Notes: a model not told the origin generated them from the letters alone. DNA of 64,000 nt from Nitrospira sp. (GCA_031315995.1 JALDRG010000010.1:91790-155789); one strand, 5' to 3'; shown: positions 45,645 to 55,470, counted from the first letter of the stretch. Made by a program: numbers and translations.

Positions 45645-46037
45645 TTAGCTGGGGCCGGGTGGATCTTCGCGATCTTCCCCCGTCAACAGCTCCGCCTCTT
45701 GGGTTTCGAGTGCCTGCAGATCCGTCAAAATGCTCTGCAACACCTGCCGGCGCTGCTGCAACCCTTTCTTCGGAATGTCCCGTGTCTGTGGTTCCTGCGC
45801 CGATTCCGGCAAATTCACCATCGCTTCGGCTTCTCCGACGGTGGCGTATTTATAGGACTCCACATACTTATGGTTGACCCCATAAATTTTGATGAGGATG
45901 GATTCTGTTTCCGCGTCAAACACGTCGAAGGTAGGATTCACCACCGTGTGATGGGCGAGTCCTTCAAGCTTGTCGATCTGAGCCTTGAGATCATCACTTC
46001 GCAACCGGGCGTGATACATCGAATTCACGTCAACCAT
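45645..46037 (-). CDS. Stand-alone protein of an undescribed GEA-x-x-VNL domain
   Basis: 130 residues, no signal peptide, largely helical, with a charged Pro-rich tail. Residues about 10-115 match the N-terminal domain of the CBS protein at 59862-60632: FDAETESILIKIYG and YATVGEAEAMVNL here against FDQETEDLIAELLG and YAEFGEAAGLVNL there, 18 identities in 44 ungapped positions (40-83 against 45-88). I do not recognise this domain. GAGGAG precedes the ATG. It lies alone, divergent from the outer-membrane gene at 46308. A partner or stress-linked regulatory role is possible. Confidence 0.75.
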   Translation of the reverse strand: MVDVNSMYHARLRSDDLKAQIDKLEGLAHHTVVNPTFDVFDAETESILIKIYGVNHKYVESYKYATVGEAEAMVNLPESAQEPQTRDIPKKGLQQRRQVLQSILTDLQALETQEAELLTGEDREDPPGPS

Positions 46038-46307
46038 ATCGTGGTCTCCTCTATTGATTGTTGATATACCTCTCTTTGATACATCCGGCAGCTAGGGATC
46101 TCCCTGGAAGGGAAGCGGGAGAAGCGCCGATTTTTTGTGGACTTTTTATGATAGATCGCCGGATCCCTGTGGGCAGCGATCGAAAGAACAGGACTTTGCC
46201 TCTCCGCTTTGCCTCCAGTAAGGCCTCCAGGCGTCATAACTAGGGAATAGCCTAGGCGCCTGGGACCTACATTCGCCGTATGCTCTGACAAAGAGTTGTG
46301 TTTGCCC

Positions 46308-47102
46308 ATGCCTCTACGCTGTTCACTCCATTGTCATGCTTTCAGGCTCTGCGTTCAAGCCGCGATCCTGGCTTTTTGTTGCCTCATCGCTGTCGCGTCC
46401 GCGGTTGGGGCCTCTCCTCTCGATCATCGCTTCTCACTGGAATTTGAAACCGGGGCCGTCTGGCAATCACGCAACCAAATCCACATACCGGATAGTTCCG
46501 CGGGAACCCGTTTCAGCCTGACCGACATTCAAGACAACGGTCCTGAAGCGCAGCGGCGCGTCGAGCTCACCTGGAATGTGAGTCATCGGCATTCGCTTCG
46601 ATTTGTTTACGCCCCGCTCGCTTTCTCCGGCAGCGGCCCCTTCGCGATGCCGGTGCGCTTTGCCGGCGGTTCGTTCGCCCCGAATAGTCCGGTAGATTCC
46701 GACTATCGCTTCGATTCCTATCGGCTGACCTATCGCTACCTGCTCCACGAGTCGGACCGCTTGCGCTGGCGCATCGGCGCGACGGCATTTATCCGAGATG
46801 CCAAAGTGGAGCTGCGTCAGCAAGGTGTCACGGCCTCCGATAGCAACGTGGGATTCGTGCCCTTGCTCAGCACCAGCCTGGAATATGATCTTGCGCCGCG
46901 TTGGACCGCGCTGCTGGATTTCGACGGTTTGGTCAGCACTCAGGGACGGGCCATCGATGCGGCGGTAAAGATTCGGTACGATCTCAGCAATGCTTGGTAT
47001 ATGACAGCGGGCTATCGCGTCTTCGAGGGCGGTGTGGACAATGATACCTACGCCTTCGGCTGGTACAACTTTGCCCTCGTTTCCTTGGGAGTTCGATTCT
47101 AG
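46308..47102 (+). CDS. Outer-membrane beta-barrel protein
   Basis: 264 residues from the ATG at 46308; a TTG four codons upstream is an alternative. Signal peptide up to about VGASPLDH. The mature part is built of beta-strands with long loops (HRFSLEFETGAVWQSRNQIH, YRFDSYRLTYRYLLHESDRL, WYMTAGYRVFEGG) and ends in Phe (SLGVRF), the outer-membrane insertion signal. No named family. It converges with the DoxX gene. Confidence 0.75.
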   Translation: MPLRCSLHCHAFRLCVQAAILAFCCLIAVASAVGASPLDHRFSLEFETGAVWQSRNQIHIPDSSAGTRFSLTDIQDNGPEAQRRVELTWNVSHRHSLRFVYAPLAFSGSGPFAMPVRFAGGSFAPNSPVDSDYRFDSYRLTYRYLLHESDRLRWRIGATAFIRDAKVELRQQGVTASDSNVGFVPLLSTSLEYDLAPRWTALLDFDGLVSTQGRAIDAAVKIRYDLSNAWYMTAGYRVFEGGVDNDTYAFGWYNFALVSLGVRF

Positions 47103-47140
47103 CGGCCGTCGGTCGCAGTCTCCTTCCGCACCTCCCCACG

Positions 47141-47566
47141 TCAGGGCATCCCTCGTAGGCTTGGTTCCTCTTTTGGATCTGTACGAACAGGTGGTAGCGC
47201 AGGGCGCCGGGTGTACCAGGCAGCCCAGGCGATCAGTGCTCCCTGGAGCGGCAATCGGAGCCAAAGGCCAACGGGGGATGCCCAAGGATATTGGTCCGGA
47301 TGCAGCGCCATATGGAGGTTGGCGGGAAACACCGCGATGAGAAGTGCAATCAAACCCCACGCCGCCACCGAGGACCAGCGTTCCAGCATCAACAATGCCC
47401 CCAACCCTATTTCCGCCAACCCGCTGATATACACGAGTTCCAGAGGCCAGGGCAGATAGGGCGGCATGATGCCGACGTAAAATTGCGTCTGAACGAAATG
47501 GTTGACGCCGGCAACGATAAACAGCGCCCCACAGATGTAGCGAAGGACCGGCTTGGCTCGACACAT
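47141..47566 (-). CDS. DoxX-family membrane protein
   Basis: 141 residues with four transmembrane helices: start VLRYICGALFIVAGVNHF, YISGLAEIGLGALLMLERWS and the closing LQGALIAWAAWYTRRP, typical of DoxX/DoxD-like proteins. They are associated with quinone or thiosulfate redox chemistry in a few cases; here the role is unknown. The start is taken at the ATG at 47566 because the upstream frame is not family-like. Confidence 0.8.
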   Translation of the reverse strand: MCRAKPVLRYICGALFIVAGVNHFVQTQFYVGIMPPYLPWPLELVYISGLAEIGLGALLMLERWSSVAAWGLIALLIAVFPANLHMALHPDQYPWASPVGLWLRLPLQGALIAWAAWYTRRPALPPVRTDPKEEPSLRGMP

Positions 47567-47791
47567 CGCTGACTTCCGCCTTCGGCGCCGGGTTGTTTCG
47601 CCTGCATTCCACCCGACTTGTGAAAGGGCCCATCCGCGCCACCAGGCAGCCGCCACGTCTTCCAATTTAATCCCATCGCACCTTATGAGGATTGTGCGCC
47701 CATTCCACGGACGTGGTCATCAACGATCAGCCGATCGTGCCGGACGTCCGTGCGCGCCGACTCCGTCACGCAGTCCTCACCCGCCGGAGCC

Positions 47792-50700
47792 TCATTCGCG
47801 AATGCCCCGGACCGCCGCTTCGATCGCTTTGCATAACTCGTCCGCGGCACTTTCTTTGGTGAGATACCCGACGGCGCCGGCGGCGATCAGCTGCTGCGCC
47901 ACATCGGAGGAACGGTGCACCGACAGGCCGATGATGGCGATCTCCGGATGGCGCTCCTTGATTCGCTTCGTGGCCTCGATGCCGTCCAGCTGAGGCATGT
48001 TCACATCCATGACAATCACCTCCGGCGCGAGGCGGCCGGCGAGATGGATAGCCTCTACTCCGTTACTGGCCTCGCCCACGACATTCAGATGGTCATACCC
48101 GGTCACGATACTGCGCAGGCCCTGTCGAAGCATGGCATGGTCGTCGACCAACAACACCCGAATCGGGCGTCCTGGCTGAGGCGACGGACGCGGCACAGGA
48201 GCGGGTCTGCTCGGGCGTCTGTCAACCCCGGCGGCAACCTGCGGTCCATCGCGGTGCTGCAGCGGCAAGGTCAATCTCGCCGTCGTGCCTTTCCCAGGCG
48301 CCGACTCGATTTCAAAGGCTCCGTCCAGCGCCTTCATCCGTTCACGAATGCTGAAGAGGCCGAATTTTGAAGAAGCCGGCGACGGACGATCGACGGCAGC
48401 CGTATCGAAACCCTTCCCTTCGTCCCGCACCTCGAGTTGTAAACAGTCACCCTCATACCAGAGGGTGACGGCCGCCTCTGTAGTCTCGGCATGTTTGGTA
48501 ATGTTGATCAGTAGTTCTCTCACCGATTGAAACAATAAGACCGCCCGATCTTCCAGAATCGGCCATTCTGTGGCGTCCGGCGTGCGCACGGTCACGGTCA
48601 AATGGTACCGCTCCATCTGGCTGGGCAACCAGCGCAACGCAGCGGCAAGACCAAATTCCCGCAATATGGGCGGACTCAGCCCGGCCACCAGCGTGCGCGT
48701 ATACGCGAGCGCATCATCGAGCACGCCTTCGGTGTCCTTGATGAAGTCGGCACAGGGGCGGACAACCCCTTCGACACGCTTGGCCTGTCCGAGCTTCAGC
48801 CGTCCGAGCACAAGCAGTTGCGCCAGGTGGTCGTGTAACTCGGTGGCCAACTTGGTTCGTTCGCGGTGTTCCGTGAGGTTCAGCTCCGTCGCAAGTTCCC
48901 GGAGCCGGTCCTGCGAAAGCAGCAGTTCGTCCGTCCTGGCCTCCACCAGTCGTTCCAATTGACCGGCGAAGGATCGGAGTTGCTCTTCGCTGTCGCGCAG
49001 GGCTGCCTCGGCGCGCCGACGCTTGATCCATTGGGCGATGGTGTCGGCGATGGGCGCGAGTTCATTGAAGGCGGTGTCGGAGAGGGCGCGGCGGGCGAAC
49101 AGCGCCATCACGCCGAGCACGCCGCCTTCGAGCAACATCGGATAGCCGGCGAACGCGACTATGCCTTCCCGTTCGACCCATGACCGGTCGCTGATATTCA
49201 GGTCGCGAAGCAGGTCGTTCGTCATCACCGACCGGCCGGTCTGCGCGATGCGACCGATCTCCAACTCGCCCACCTTCACGCGTCCATGCAATCCGTCCAG
49301 GCTCGTATTCATGCCGGCGCTGCCTTGCATGTCCAACACCTGCTCCGTCTCGTCGAGTGTCCAGATCCGCGCGAAGGCCAGGTCGAGATGTTGCACCAGG
49401 ATCTCGCAACAGCGCTGCAGCACCGCGGGAATCGAACGCTCCACGCCTACCAGCACGGCGTTCAGGTCCGCCCGCAGGACGGTGAATCGCCCCCGCTCAC
49501 GGAATGATTCTTCGGCCCGCTTCCGATCGGTCAGGTCTTGCATCGCACCGATCATACAAATACACCGTCCCTGGTCATCGCGGATCGCATAGCCCCGGTC
49601 GAACACCTCCGCATAGGAGCCGTCCGAGCGACGAAAGCGGTACGCATCGCGCCATAACGTGTCATCACTGTGAATGACCGCGTCGGCGCCGGCCACGACG
49701 CGCGCGCGGTCATCAGGATGAATGTGCCCATGCCACCACTCGATATCCGAGCCGACTTGGTCGGCCGTATACCCGAACAGCGTTTGCATCCCCTCGTTCC
49801 ACCAAAGGGAGTTCGCGGCGAGATCCCAACTCCAAATCGCATCGTTGGTGGCGCGGGCGGCGATCTGAAATCGTTGTTCGCTTTCGCGCAGCGCCACTTC
49901 CGCCTGTTTACGTTCAGTGATGTCGATCGCCACGCCGAAATGCCGTACGGCTTTACCGGCGGCGTCGTATTCCGTTCGAGCACGGTTGGCGATCCACCGC
50001 ACCGTCCCGTCCGGCCGAACGATACGGAATTCGTGCACGAATTCCTGCCGCTCTCGGACCGTCGCTTCGAAATGTCGCCACATGCCCGCTCGGTCGTCCG
50101 GGTGGACCAGCGCGGTGAAGGCGTCACGTGTCGGCGGAAACCGGCGTCGATCGACGCCGAATACGGCGAAGATTTCTTCGGACCACCAGAGCTTGTCCTG
50201 CTCCATGTCGAAATCGTATACGCCCATTTGACCCGCCTTCAGCGCGAGAGACAACCGTTCCCGTTCAAGGCGAAGCGCCGCCTCAGTCCTGCTCCGCTCC
50301 GTGATGTCGGACCCGGTCGGGGCGAGGAACAAGACCCGCCCAGCCTCGTCCTTGACCGGAACAATGATCATATCGGCGATCCGCTCGGTCCCGTCGGCCA
50401 GAAAGTATGGGTATTCTTGCCGAAAGAACCGGCCTTTGGCCGCCTGCCGAACCCCCTCTTGGACCATATTCATCACGCCGAGAGACCGATTCCACCAGCC
50501 GCAATCCCAAAATTTCTTCCCGATGACCTCCTCTCGGCTAAACCCGCAGCCTTCCAGTGACAGGTGGTTCGTCTCGACCACCGTCCCGTCCGGCGTCAAG
50601 ACCGCGGCAAAGTATGATCCTTGATCAAAAAATGCTCTGAATTTGGCATTGGCTTCGGCGGCGGCCAATGCATCCGCGGCCGCACGACGCTGCCACTCCT

Positions 50701-53362
50701 CGGCCCGTTTACGCTCCGACACGTCGATGCACGATCCGATAAATCCGAGAAATTGTCCCCGTTCCCCGAGAAACGGTTTCGCGGCATCGATGTGCCAGTG
50801 ATAATTTCCATCGTGGCACTTGAGCCGATATTCCAGCCTGAATGGCTCACGCCGGCGATTCGCCGTGAGAAACAGCTCGGCGCTCGGCCCCCTGTCATCC
50901 GGATGAACCGCCTCCAACCATCCGAATCCCAATCCCGTCCCGGGAGTTTGTCCGGTAAACTCGTACCAAGATTTGCTGAGGAAGGTGCAGGCTCCGTCCG
51001 GGTCCGTCACCCACACCATGACCGGCGCGTGGTCCGCCATGTGACGAAACCGCTGCTCGCTCTCACGGATCGCCTCGTCTGCGGCGCGACGGATCCGCGC
51101 CATCTTCACGTGAGCATCCACTCGCGCCAGCAGTTCCCGCGCCGTGAAAGGCTTGATGAGATAGTCGTCCGCCCCCTGCTCAAGGCCCTCCACTCGAGAT
51201 TCCTCCCCGGCACGGGCGGAGAGCACAATGACGGGGATCGTCTTGCTGTCGGGATCGGCCCGCACTTCGCGCAACAGACCAAATCCATCCAGGTTCGGCA
51301 TCATCACATCGGTCAGGATCAAGTCCGGTCGCTGCCTCCGAATGGCCTGCAAGGCAGCTTTGCCGTCCGAGACCGTTTCGACCTGATACCGTTCGGCCAG
51401 CAAGCGGGCAATATAGTGACGGACATCGGAATTGTCGTCGGCGACGAGGATGCGGGGCGCGCTGGACTCCCCTCCTTCTCCCGAAGCCGGAGCCGGCTCC
51501 GACGGCTGCTGCGACGTCGATTCAAAGTCAGGACCAAGACGATCCTCACCTTCCGGCAACCATCGCAGGGCTTCTTCGACAAAGGGCGCCACGCCCAACG
51601 CCGTCGAGACCCCAATTCGACTTTGACCGATACGATCCGGCGGCACATGGGCCGTTCCTATCGGAATCGTGACGATAAAGGTGCTGCCTCCACCCATGCG
51701 ACTGTCGACCTGGATGGAGCCGCCGTGCAATTTGACTAATTCCTGCACCAAGGCCAACCCGATGCCGCTGCCTTCATGAGTGCGGCTGCGCGCTTGGGGA
51801 ATGCGGTGGAACCGCTCGAACAGGCGGGGCAGGCCTTCCGGGGGAATACCGATGCCCGTATCGCGGACGCGTAGTTCGGCGTTGGGACCGACCTGTTGCA
51901 GCGTCACTGAAATGTCGCCGTCGAAGGTAAATTTGAACGCGTTGGAGAGAAGATTGAGCACAATCTTTTCCCACATGTCACGATCGACATAGACGGGATC
52001 CGGCAGGGATCGGCAGTCCACCAACAGACGCAGCCCCGCCCGTTCGATTGCGGAACGAAACACGCCGGCCAATTCGGCGGTCAACGAAGCAAGGTCTGTC
52101 GGCGCAAAGGATGCTTGCATCCGCCCGGCTTCCATACGAGAGAAGTCCAGCAGGGTGTTGACCAGACGTAACAGCCGCAGACCATTGCGATTGACGAGTT
52201 CCAATTGGCTTTTCGACGCGGGAGAGAGGTCGGAGGAACTACTGGCGAGGAGATCCTCCACGGGGCCAAGCATCAACGTGAGCGGGGTACGGAATTCGTG
52301 ACTCACATTCGTAAAAAATACGGTCTTGGCTCGATCGATCTCGGCCAGGGCCTCGGCGCGCCGCTTTTCCTCCTCATAGGCACGTGCGTTCGAAACGCCG
52401 GTGAAGATCCGGTCGGCCACCATGATGAGGAAGTCGCGGTAATTATCGTCGAACGGACGGCGGCCGCTGATGCCCGCGACCAAAAAACCATAGGCGCTGC
52501 TGCCGGGCCTCGCAAGGGGGAGCACGAGCGCGGACTGCGACGACCCCTGTATCGGGATCCCCTCAAGCAGAACTGGTTTGTCCTCCGACGCCGCTCGGGA
52601 CAGCGACCAGGGGACGTCCTCTCCCGAGGACAGGTCGATTGCGAGCGGAGCATGGGCGCCTCCAGCCTCCATGCATGACGTGCCGACCAAGCGTACCGTG
52701 TTGTAGTCCGAGTCGGCCCGATAGAGGAGGGCGAAGGGCATATCGTGACAATTGTCCGCGAGTGGCTCGACTAGACTCCTCCACGTCTCGTTTTCGCTGC
52801 GGATGGTCGCCGCGCAGGCGGCCAGATCGCGTAAGGTGCGCAGACGACGCTCCCCCAGCACATTGCCCGTGGTTTCCGTCACGGCGCAGAACACACCGCC
52901 GATCCCCCCGCTCTCATCGCGTATCGGGCTGTAGGAAAACGTGAAATAGCATTCTTCTGAAAACCCCCGCCGCTCCAGGAAGAGGAGTTGGTTCTCGGAC
53001 CAGGTCGCCTCTCCTCGCCAGAGCACGCCCTCCAGCATGGGGCCGATGATGTGCCAGATCTCCGGCCAGCAATCGCGGCCTGCCTGGCCCATGGCTTTCG
53101 GATGCTTGTCGCCTAAGATCTGCCGATAGGCATCGTTATAGATCTTGATGAAATTCGGCCCCCACCAGACGAGGATCGGAAATCGCGAGTTGAGGCAGGT
53201 GCTGACGGAGGTGCGTAACGATTGGGGCCACTGCGCTACCGGTCCCAGCGCTGTCTCGGACCAGTCCATTGAGCGCATCAGCGCACCCATCTCTCCGCCA
53301 CCGGACAACCACCCATCCGCTGCCGAAGCGGCCGGCGTCAGATCGGCATCATCGAAATCCAC
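47792..53362 (-). CDS. Giant hybrid sensor: two histidine kinases, two receivers, PAS and GAF domains
   Basis: 1,856 residues from GTG 53362, which has AGGAGG five bases ahead. Order: PAS-like sensor (about 45-175), GAF-like (190-320), HisKA with His355 (SHEFRTPL), HATPase (450-570; N box NLLSNAFKF, G box GSGIGLALV), receiver 637-750 (phospho-Asp685 in LTDVMMPNLDG), four PAS domains (about 768-885, 905-1022, 1035-1150, 1160-1280), GAF (1290-1445), coiled coil, HisKA_3 with His1510 (ELHDHLAQLLVLGR), HATPase (1600-1700), and a NarL-type receiver 1735-1850 (Asp1786 in VMDVNMPQLDG) that lacks the usual HTH. No transmembrane helices; cytoplasmic. Output must go through another protein. Transcribed alone. 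Confidence 0.85.
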   Translation of the reverse strand: MDFDDADLTPAASAADGWLSGGGEMGALMRSMDWSETALGPVAQWPQSLRTSVSTCLNSRFPILVWWGPNFIKIYNDAYRQILGDKHPKAMGQAGRDCWPEIWHIIGPMLEGVLWRGEATWSENQLLFLERRGFSEECYFTFSYSPIRDESGGIGGVFCAVTETTGNVLGERRLRTLRDLAACAATIRSENETWRSLVEPLADNCHDMPFALLYRADSDYNTVRLVGTSCMEAGGAHAPLAIDLSSGEDVPWSLSRAASEDKPVLLEGIPIQGSSQSALVLPLARPGSSAYGFLVAGISGRRPFDDNYRDFLIMVADRIFTGVSNARAYEEEKRRAEALAEIDRAKTVFFTNVSHEFRTPLTLMLGPVEDLLASSSSDLSPASKSQLELVNRNGLRLLRLVNTLLDFSRMEAGRMQASFAPTDLASLTAELAGVFRSAIERAGLRLLVDCRSLPDPVYVDRDMWEKIVLNLLSNAFKFTFDGDISVTLQQVGPNAELRVRDTGIGIPPEGLPRLFERFHRIPQARSRTHEGSGIGLALVQELVKLHGGSIQVDSRMGGGSTFIVTIPIGTAHVPPDRIGQSRIGVSTALGVAPFVEEALRWLPEGEDRLGPDFESTSQQPSEPAPASGEGGESSAPRILVADDNSDVRHYIARLLAERYQVETVSDGKAALQAIRRQRPDLILTDVMMPNLDGFGLLREVRADPDSKTIPVIVLSARAGEESRVEGLEQGADDYLIKPFTARELLARVDAHVKMARIRRAADEAIRESEQRFRHMADHAPVMVWVTDPDGACTFLSKSWYEFTGQTPGTGLGFGWLEAVHPDDRGPSAELFLTANRRREPFRLEYRLKCHDGNYHWHIDAAKPFLGERGQFLGFIGSCIDVSERKRAEEWQRRAAADALAAAEANAKFRAFFDQGSYFAAVLTPDGTVVETNHLSLEGCGFSREEVIGKKFWDCGWWNRSLGVMNMVQEGVRQAAKGRFFRQEYPYFLADGTERIADMIIVPVKDEAGRVLFLAPTGSDITERSRTEAALRLERERLSLALKAGQMGVYDFDMEQDKLWWSEEIFAVFGVDRRRFPPTRDAFTALVHPDDRAGMWRHFEATVRERQEFVHEFRIVRPDGTVRWIANRARTEYDAAGKAVRHFGVAIDITERKQAEVALRESEQRFQIAARATNDAIWSWDLAANSLWWNEGMQTLFGYTADQVGSDIEWWHGHIHPDDRARVVAGADAVIHSDDTLWRDAYRFRRSDGSYAEVFDRGYAIRDDQGRCICMIGAMQDLTDRKRAEESFRERGRFTVLRADLNAVLVGVERSIPAVLQRCCEILVQHLDLAFARIWTLDETEQVLDMQGSAGMNTSLDGLHGRVKVGELEIGRIAQTGRSVMTNDLLRDLNISDRSWVEREGIVAFAGYPMLLEGGVLGVMALFARRALSDTAFNELAPIADTIAQWIKRRRAEAALRDSEEQLRSFAGQLERLVEARTDELLLSQDRLRELATELNLTEHRERTKLATELHDHLAQLLVLGRLKLGQAKRVEGVVRPCADFIKDTEGVLDDALAYTRTLVAGLSPPILREFGLAAALRWLPSQMERYHLTVTVRTPDATEWPILEDRAVLLFQSVRELLINITKHAETTEAAVTLWYEGDCLQLEVRDEGKGFDTAAVDRPSPASSKFGLFSIRERMKALDGAFEIESAPGKGTTARLTLPLQHRDGPQVAAGVDRRPSRPAPVPRPSPQPGRPIRVLLVDDHAMLRQGLRSIVTGYDHLNVVGEASNGVEAIHLAGRLAPEVIVMDVNMPQLDGIEATKRIKERHPEIAIIGLSVHRSSDVAQQLIAAGAVGYLTKESAADELCKAIEAAVRGIRE

Positions 53363-53738
53363 GACGGCCTCCTGTTTTCGACCACACCATTTGTAGTGGA
53401 ACGAGATTTCAGGGTCGATCCTCCATCGTTCGTCTATGAGAATTGGACGAGACGTACGAGTATAGCCGAACCGGCACAGGCTGATCGCTAGGGGAATCCC
53501 TTGCTCCATGCCTCTGGAACCTTCAGCACCTACACCGTTCACCATCGAAACGGAGGAGGCCCTCGACCGAACCATCAGAGGCAACCAGCACCTAGGGCTA
53601 TACCCAGCGTCGCGGATCGCAGCAATGAGGCATCTTACGATTTTATTTCTCCTACTTTCTCGCTTCACGAAATTGTAGGATGGTTTCGGTAGGTGAGAAC
53701 AAGACATGTGAAGTCACTTCACGCGTTCAATTCGAGGG
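53363..53738. other. Divergent intergenic region
   Basis: Separates the giant sensor kinase gene and the lipoprotein gene, so it must hold both promoters. No gene. A 15-bp palindrome lies at 53708-53722 close to the lipoprotein start. Confidence 0.4.
53708..53722. promoter_or_regulatory. 15-bp palindrome upstream of the lipoprotein gene
   Basis: GTGAAGT-C-ACTTCAC, perfect 7-base arms, ending 16 bases before the ATG at 53739. It could be an operator or an mRNA hairpin near the ribosome-binding site. Confidence 0.45.
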
Positions 53739-54344
53739 ATGATGAAATCACAACAATTACGTTATGGATGGAGCCACGTATTGGCCTGCTGCCTGGTCTT
53801 GTGGCTGGGCACCGGATGCGGACCACAGATACGGGCGGAAGGGACCCATCGGCTGATTCCTCCTCCGGACACACTCGTGACCGTCTGGGGTGACAACCAG
53901 ACCGTGGTGAAAACCGCCTCTATGTGGCTCAAGATGCGAGGGCTGGCCGTGGTGGACCCGTCCCAGGTACAGGCCGCCCTCCAGGCTGGGAGCAAATCGA
54001 TCATTCGCGTGCCGGGGGAAGGTGAACTGCTTCAGGTCGCCGACAACCTCGGCGTTGAGCAGCTGGTCTTGGTCGGCCTATCCGGAGACATACGAGCGCC
54101 GGCCATCTTCGTGAGGGGGTTGGAGGTCAAATCTCGTCGCATTTCTTGGATCGGGAATGCCCGGTATGAAGACTATGTGACCAGTCCGAGCTCAAACCAT
54201 ATTATCATCGCGACCTGTCGGGCGCTGGCGGCCGCCTGGGGCACGCTTGATACCGATCCAGACAACCCCTGTTCGCCGGCAGGTGGCCCGGTTCAGCCGG
54301 GCGCCGGAGCCCAGCACCAGATGGACGAGAGGCCGAAGCCATGA
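53739..54344 (+). CDS. Lipoprotein with CsgG-like features
   Basis: 201 residues. Lipobox at LGTGCGPQ. The alternating segments LVTVWGDNQTVVKTASMWLK, GLAVVDPSQVQAALQ and NLGVEQLVLVGLSGD, and the closing ATCRALAAAWG helix, recall the small CsgG-type lipoproteins that sit on the periplasmic face of the outer membrane, but the match is weak. The acidic tail is variable. Its stop overlaps the ATG of the next lipoprotein by 4 bp, so the two are co-translated. Confidence 0.65.
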   Translation: MMKSQQLRYGWSHVLACCLVLWLGTGCGPQIRAEGTHRLIPPPDTLVTVWGDNQTVVKTASMWLKMRGLAVVDPSQVQAALQAGSKSIIRVPGEGELLQVADNLGVEQLVLVGLSGDIRAPAIFVRGLEVKSRRISWIGNARYEDYVTSPSSNHIIIATCRALAAAWGTLDTDPDNPCSPAGGPVQPGAGAQHQMDERPKP

Positions 54345-54955
54345 CGATGGGCAAGGACCGGCGCCGAAGCTCACTGTGGACATGGGCCGTCCTGCTCGTG
54401 ATGGCGGGACCAACAGCCATGGGCTGCAGCATCATGCAGGAGCGCACCAATTCCCCGATGACATCGGTGGAACAATTGCTCCTGTCGCAAGCCGTTGAGC
54501 GAGGGCTGTCGAACCTGAGTCTCCCGCTCACGCCGGGCACTCCCGTCTCGGTCAAGGCCTTCGGATATACTCCAGACAAGGATTTTGCGCACCGACAGGT
54601 GGAGAGTTGGTTTCTCGCCCACGGGTACCCAGTCGTCGGGACCAAGGGCGCGGCGGTCACGGTCCGCCTCTTGATCCACGCCTTGGGAACTGAACATGGT
54701 GAGTCGTTCGTCGGAATGCCTTCGATCACCAGCGTCCTCATCCCCTTTGCGCTGCCTGAATTGACCCTCTACCGTGCCGCCAGACAGCGGGGAGTGGCCC
54801 GGTACGAATTAGAACTGACGGATGCGGAAACGGGCGCGCTGCTCTATCGTTCGCAACTCTGCGAGGGTACGGTCTTTCTGAATCAATTCACCGTCATGTT
54901 GTGGTTCACTTTTCAACGGACCGATCTCATGCCTGCACCAGCGGCTCAGTTATGA
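54341..54955 (+). CDS. Lipoprotein of unknown function
   Basis: 204 residues. Lipobox at AMGCSIM. The mature domain is alpha/beta with a mid-region TVRLLIHALGTEHGESFVG and an apolar stretch SVLIPFALPELTLYRAA. Not assigned to a family. Translationally coupled (ATGA) with the lipoprotein at 53739; the two probably work together in the outer membrane. The next gene starts 63 bp on. Confidence 0.65.
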   Translation: MTMGKDRRRSSLWTWAVLLVMAGPTAMGCSIMQERTNSPMTSVEQLLLSQAVERGLSNLSLPLTPGTPVSVKAFGYTPDKDFAHRQVESWFLAHGYPVVGTKGAAVTVRLLIHALGTEHGESFVGMPSITSVLIPFALPELTLYRAARQRGVARYELELTDAETGALLYRSQLCEGTVFLNQFTVMLWFTFQRTDLMPAPAAQL

Positions 54956-55017
54956 GGGACGCCGTGCCGAGGTCCAAGCGCAGACTCGTGAGCGAATAAT
55001 CTTGCGCGGTAGGTACG

Positions 55018-55470
55018 ATGACTGGTGAGCGCGGAAGACTGATCTGCCTGCTTCTCGGAGCGATCTTTTCCTGGGCGCTGTTTCTGCCGGCACAGAGCCT
55101 GTCGTTACCCCAGTCACGAACGATCACAGTACACGATCCCGGATACCCGACCGAACAGGTTCAGGTTCTCTGGTCCGGTCGATGGCAGGAAGGGATCCAC
55201 CTGGGGGAGTCTCTTCACGTCGAAGTCACGCTCGCGAACGACGAACCCCTTTCCTACGATTATCGCGAACGAACCAGGGACGTGGAAAGAGATCGAAGCA
55301 GAGACCGGTCGAGAGACGCGCGTGGTGAGGACCCTAACAGGACCACCATCAGAGGTGGCTCCCGGATTCGCGCCCCTGATGCGGAGGACGATCAAGACGA
55401 TTCGGCGCCCTCCTTGCCTCGAGGGAAAGAGGGTGACGCTGAAGAGGCTGGTGACAAGGAACCGGGATAG
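55018..55470 (+). CDS. Exported protein with Arg/Asp repeat tail
   Basis: 150 residues. A signal peptide (cleavage near PAQSLS) and about 65 residues of beta-like sequence (RTITVHDPGYPTEQVQVLWS, HLGESLHVEVTLAND) precede a low-complexity tail: RERTRDVERDRSRDRSRD, then acidic Glu/Asp runs. The tail is probably disordered and polyampholytic. Function unknown. It follows the two lipoproteins on the same strand. Confidence 0.6.
   Translation: MTGERGRLICLLLGAIFSWALFLPAQSLSLPQSRTITVHDPGYPTEQVQVLWSGRWQEGIHLGESLHVEVTLANDEPLSYDYRERTRDVERDRSRDRSRDARGEDPNRTTIRGGSRIRAPDAEDDQDDSAPSLPRGKEGDAEEAGDKEPG

Noticed and set aside
47141..47665. Longer start for the DoxX protein
   Set aside because: The extra N-terminus is Arg-rich and unlike the family; the ATG at 47566 gives a normal four-helix protein.
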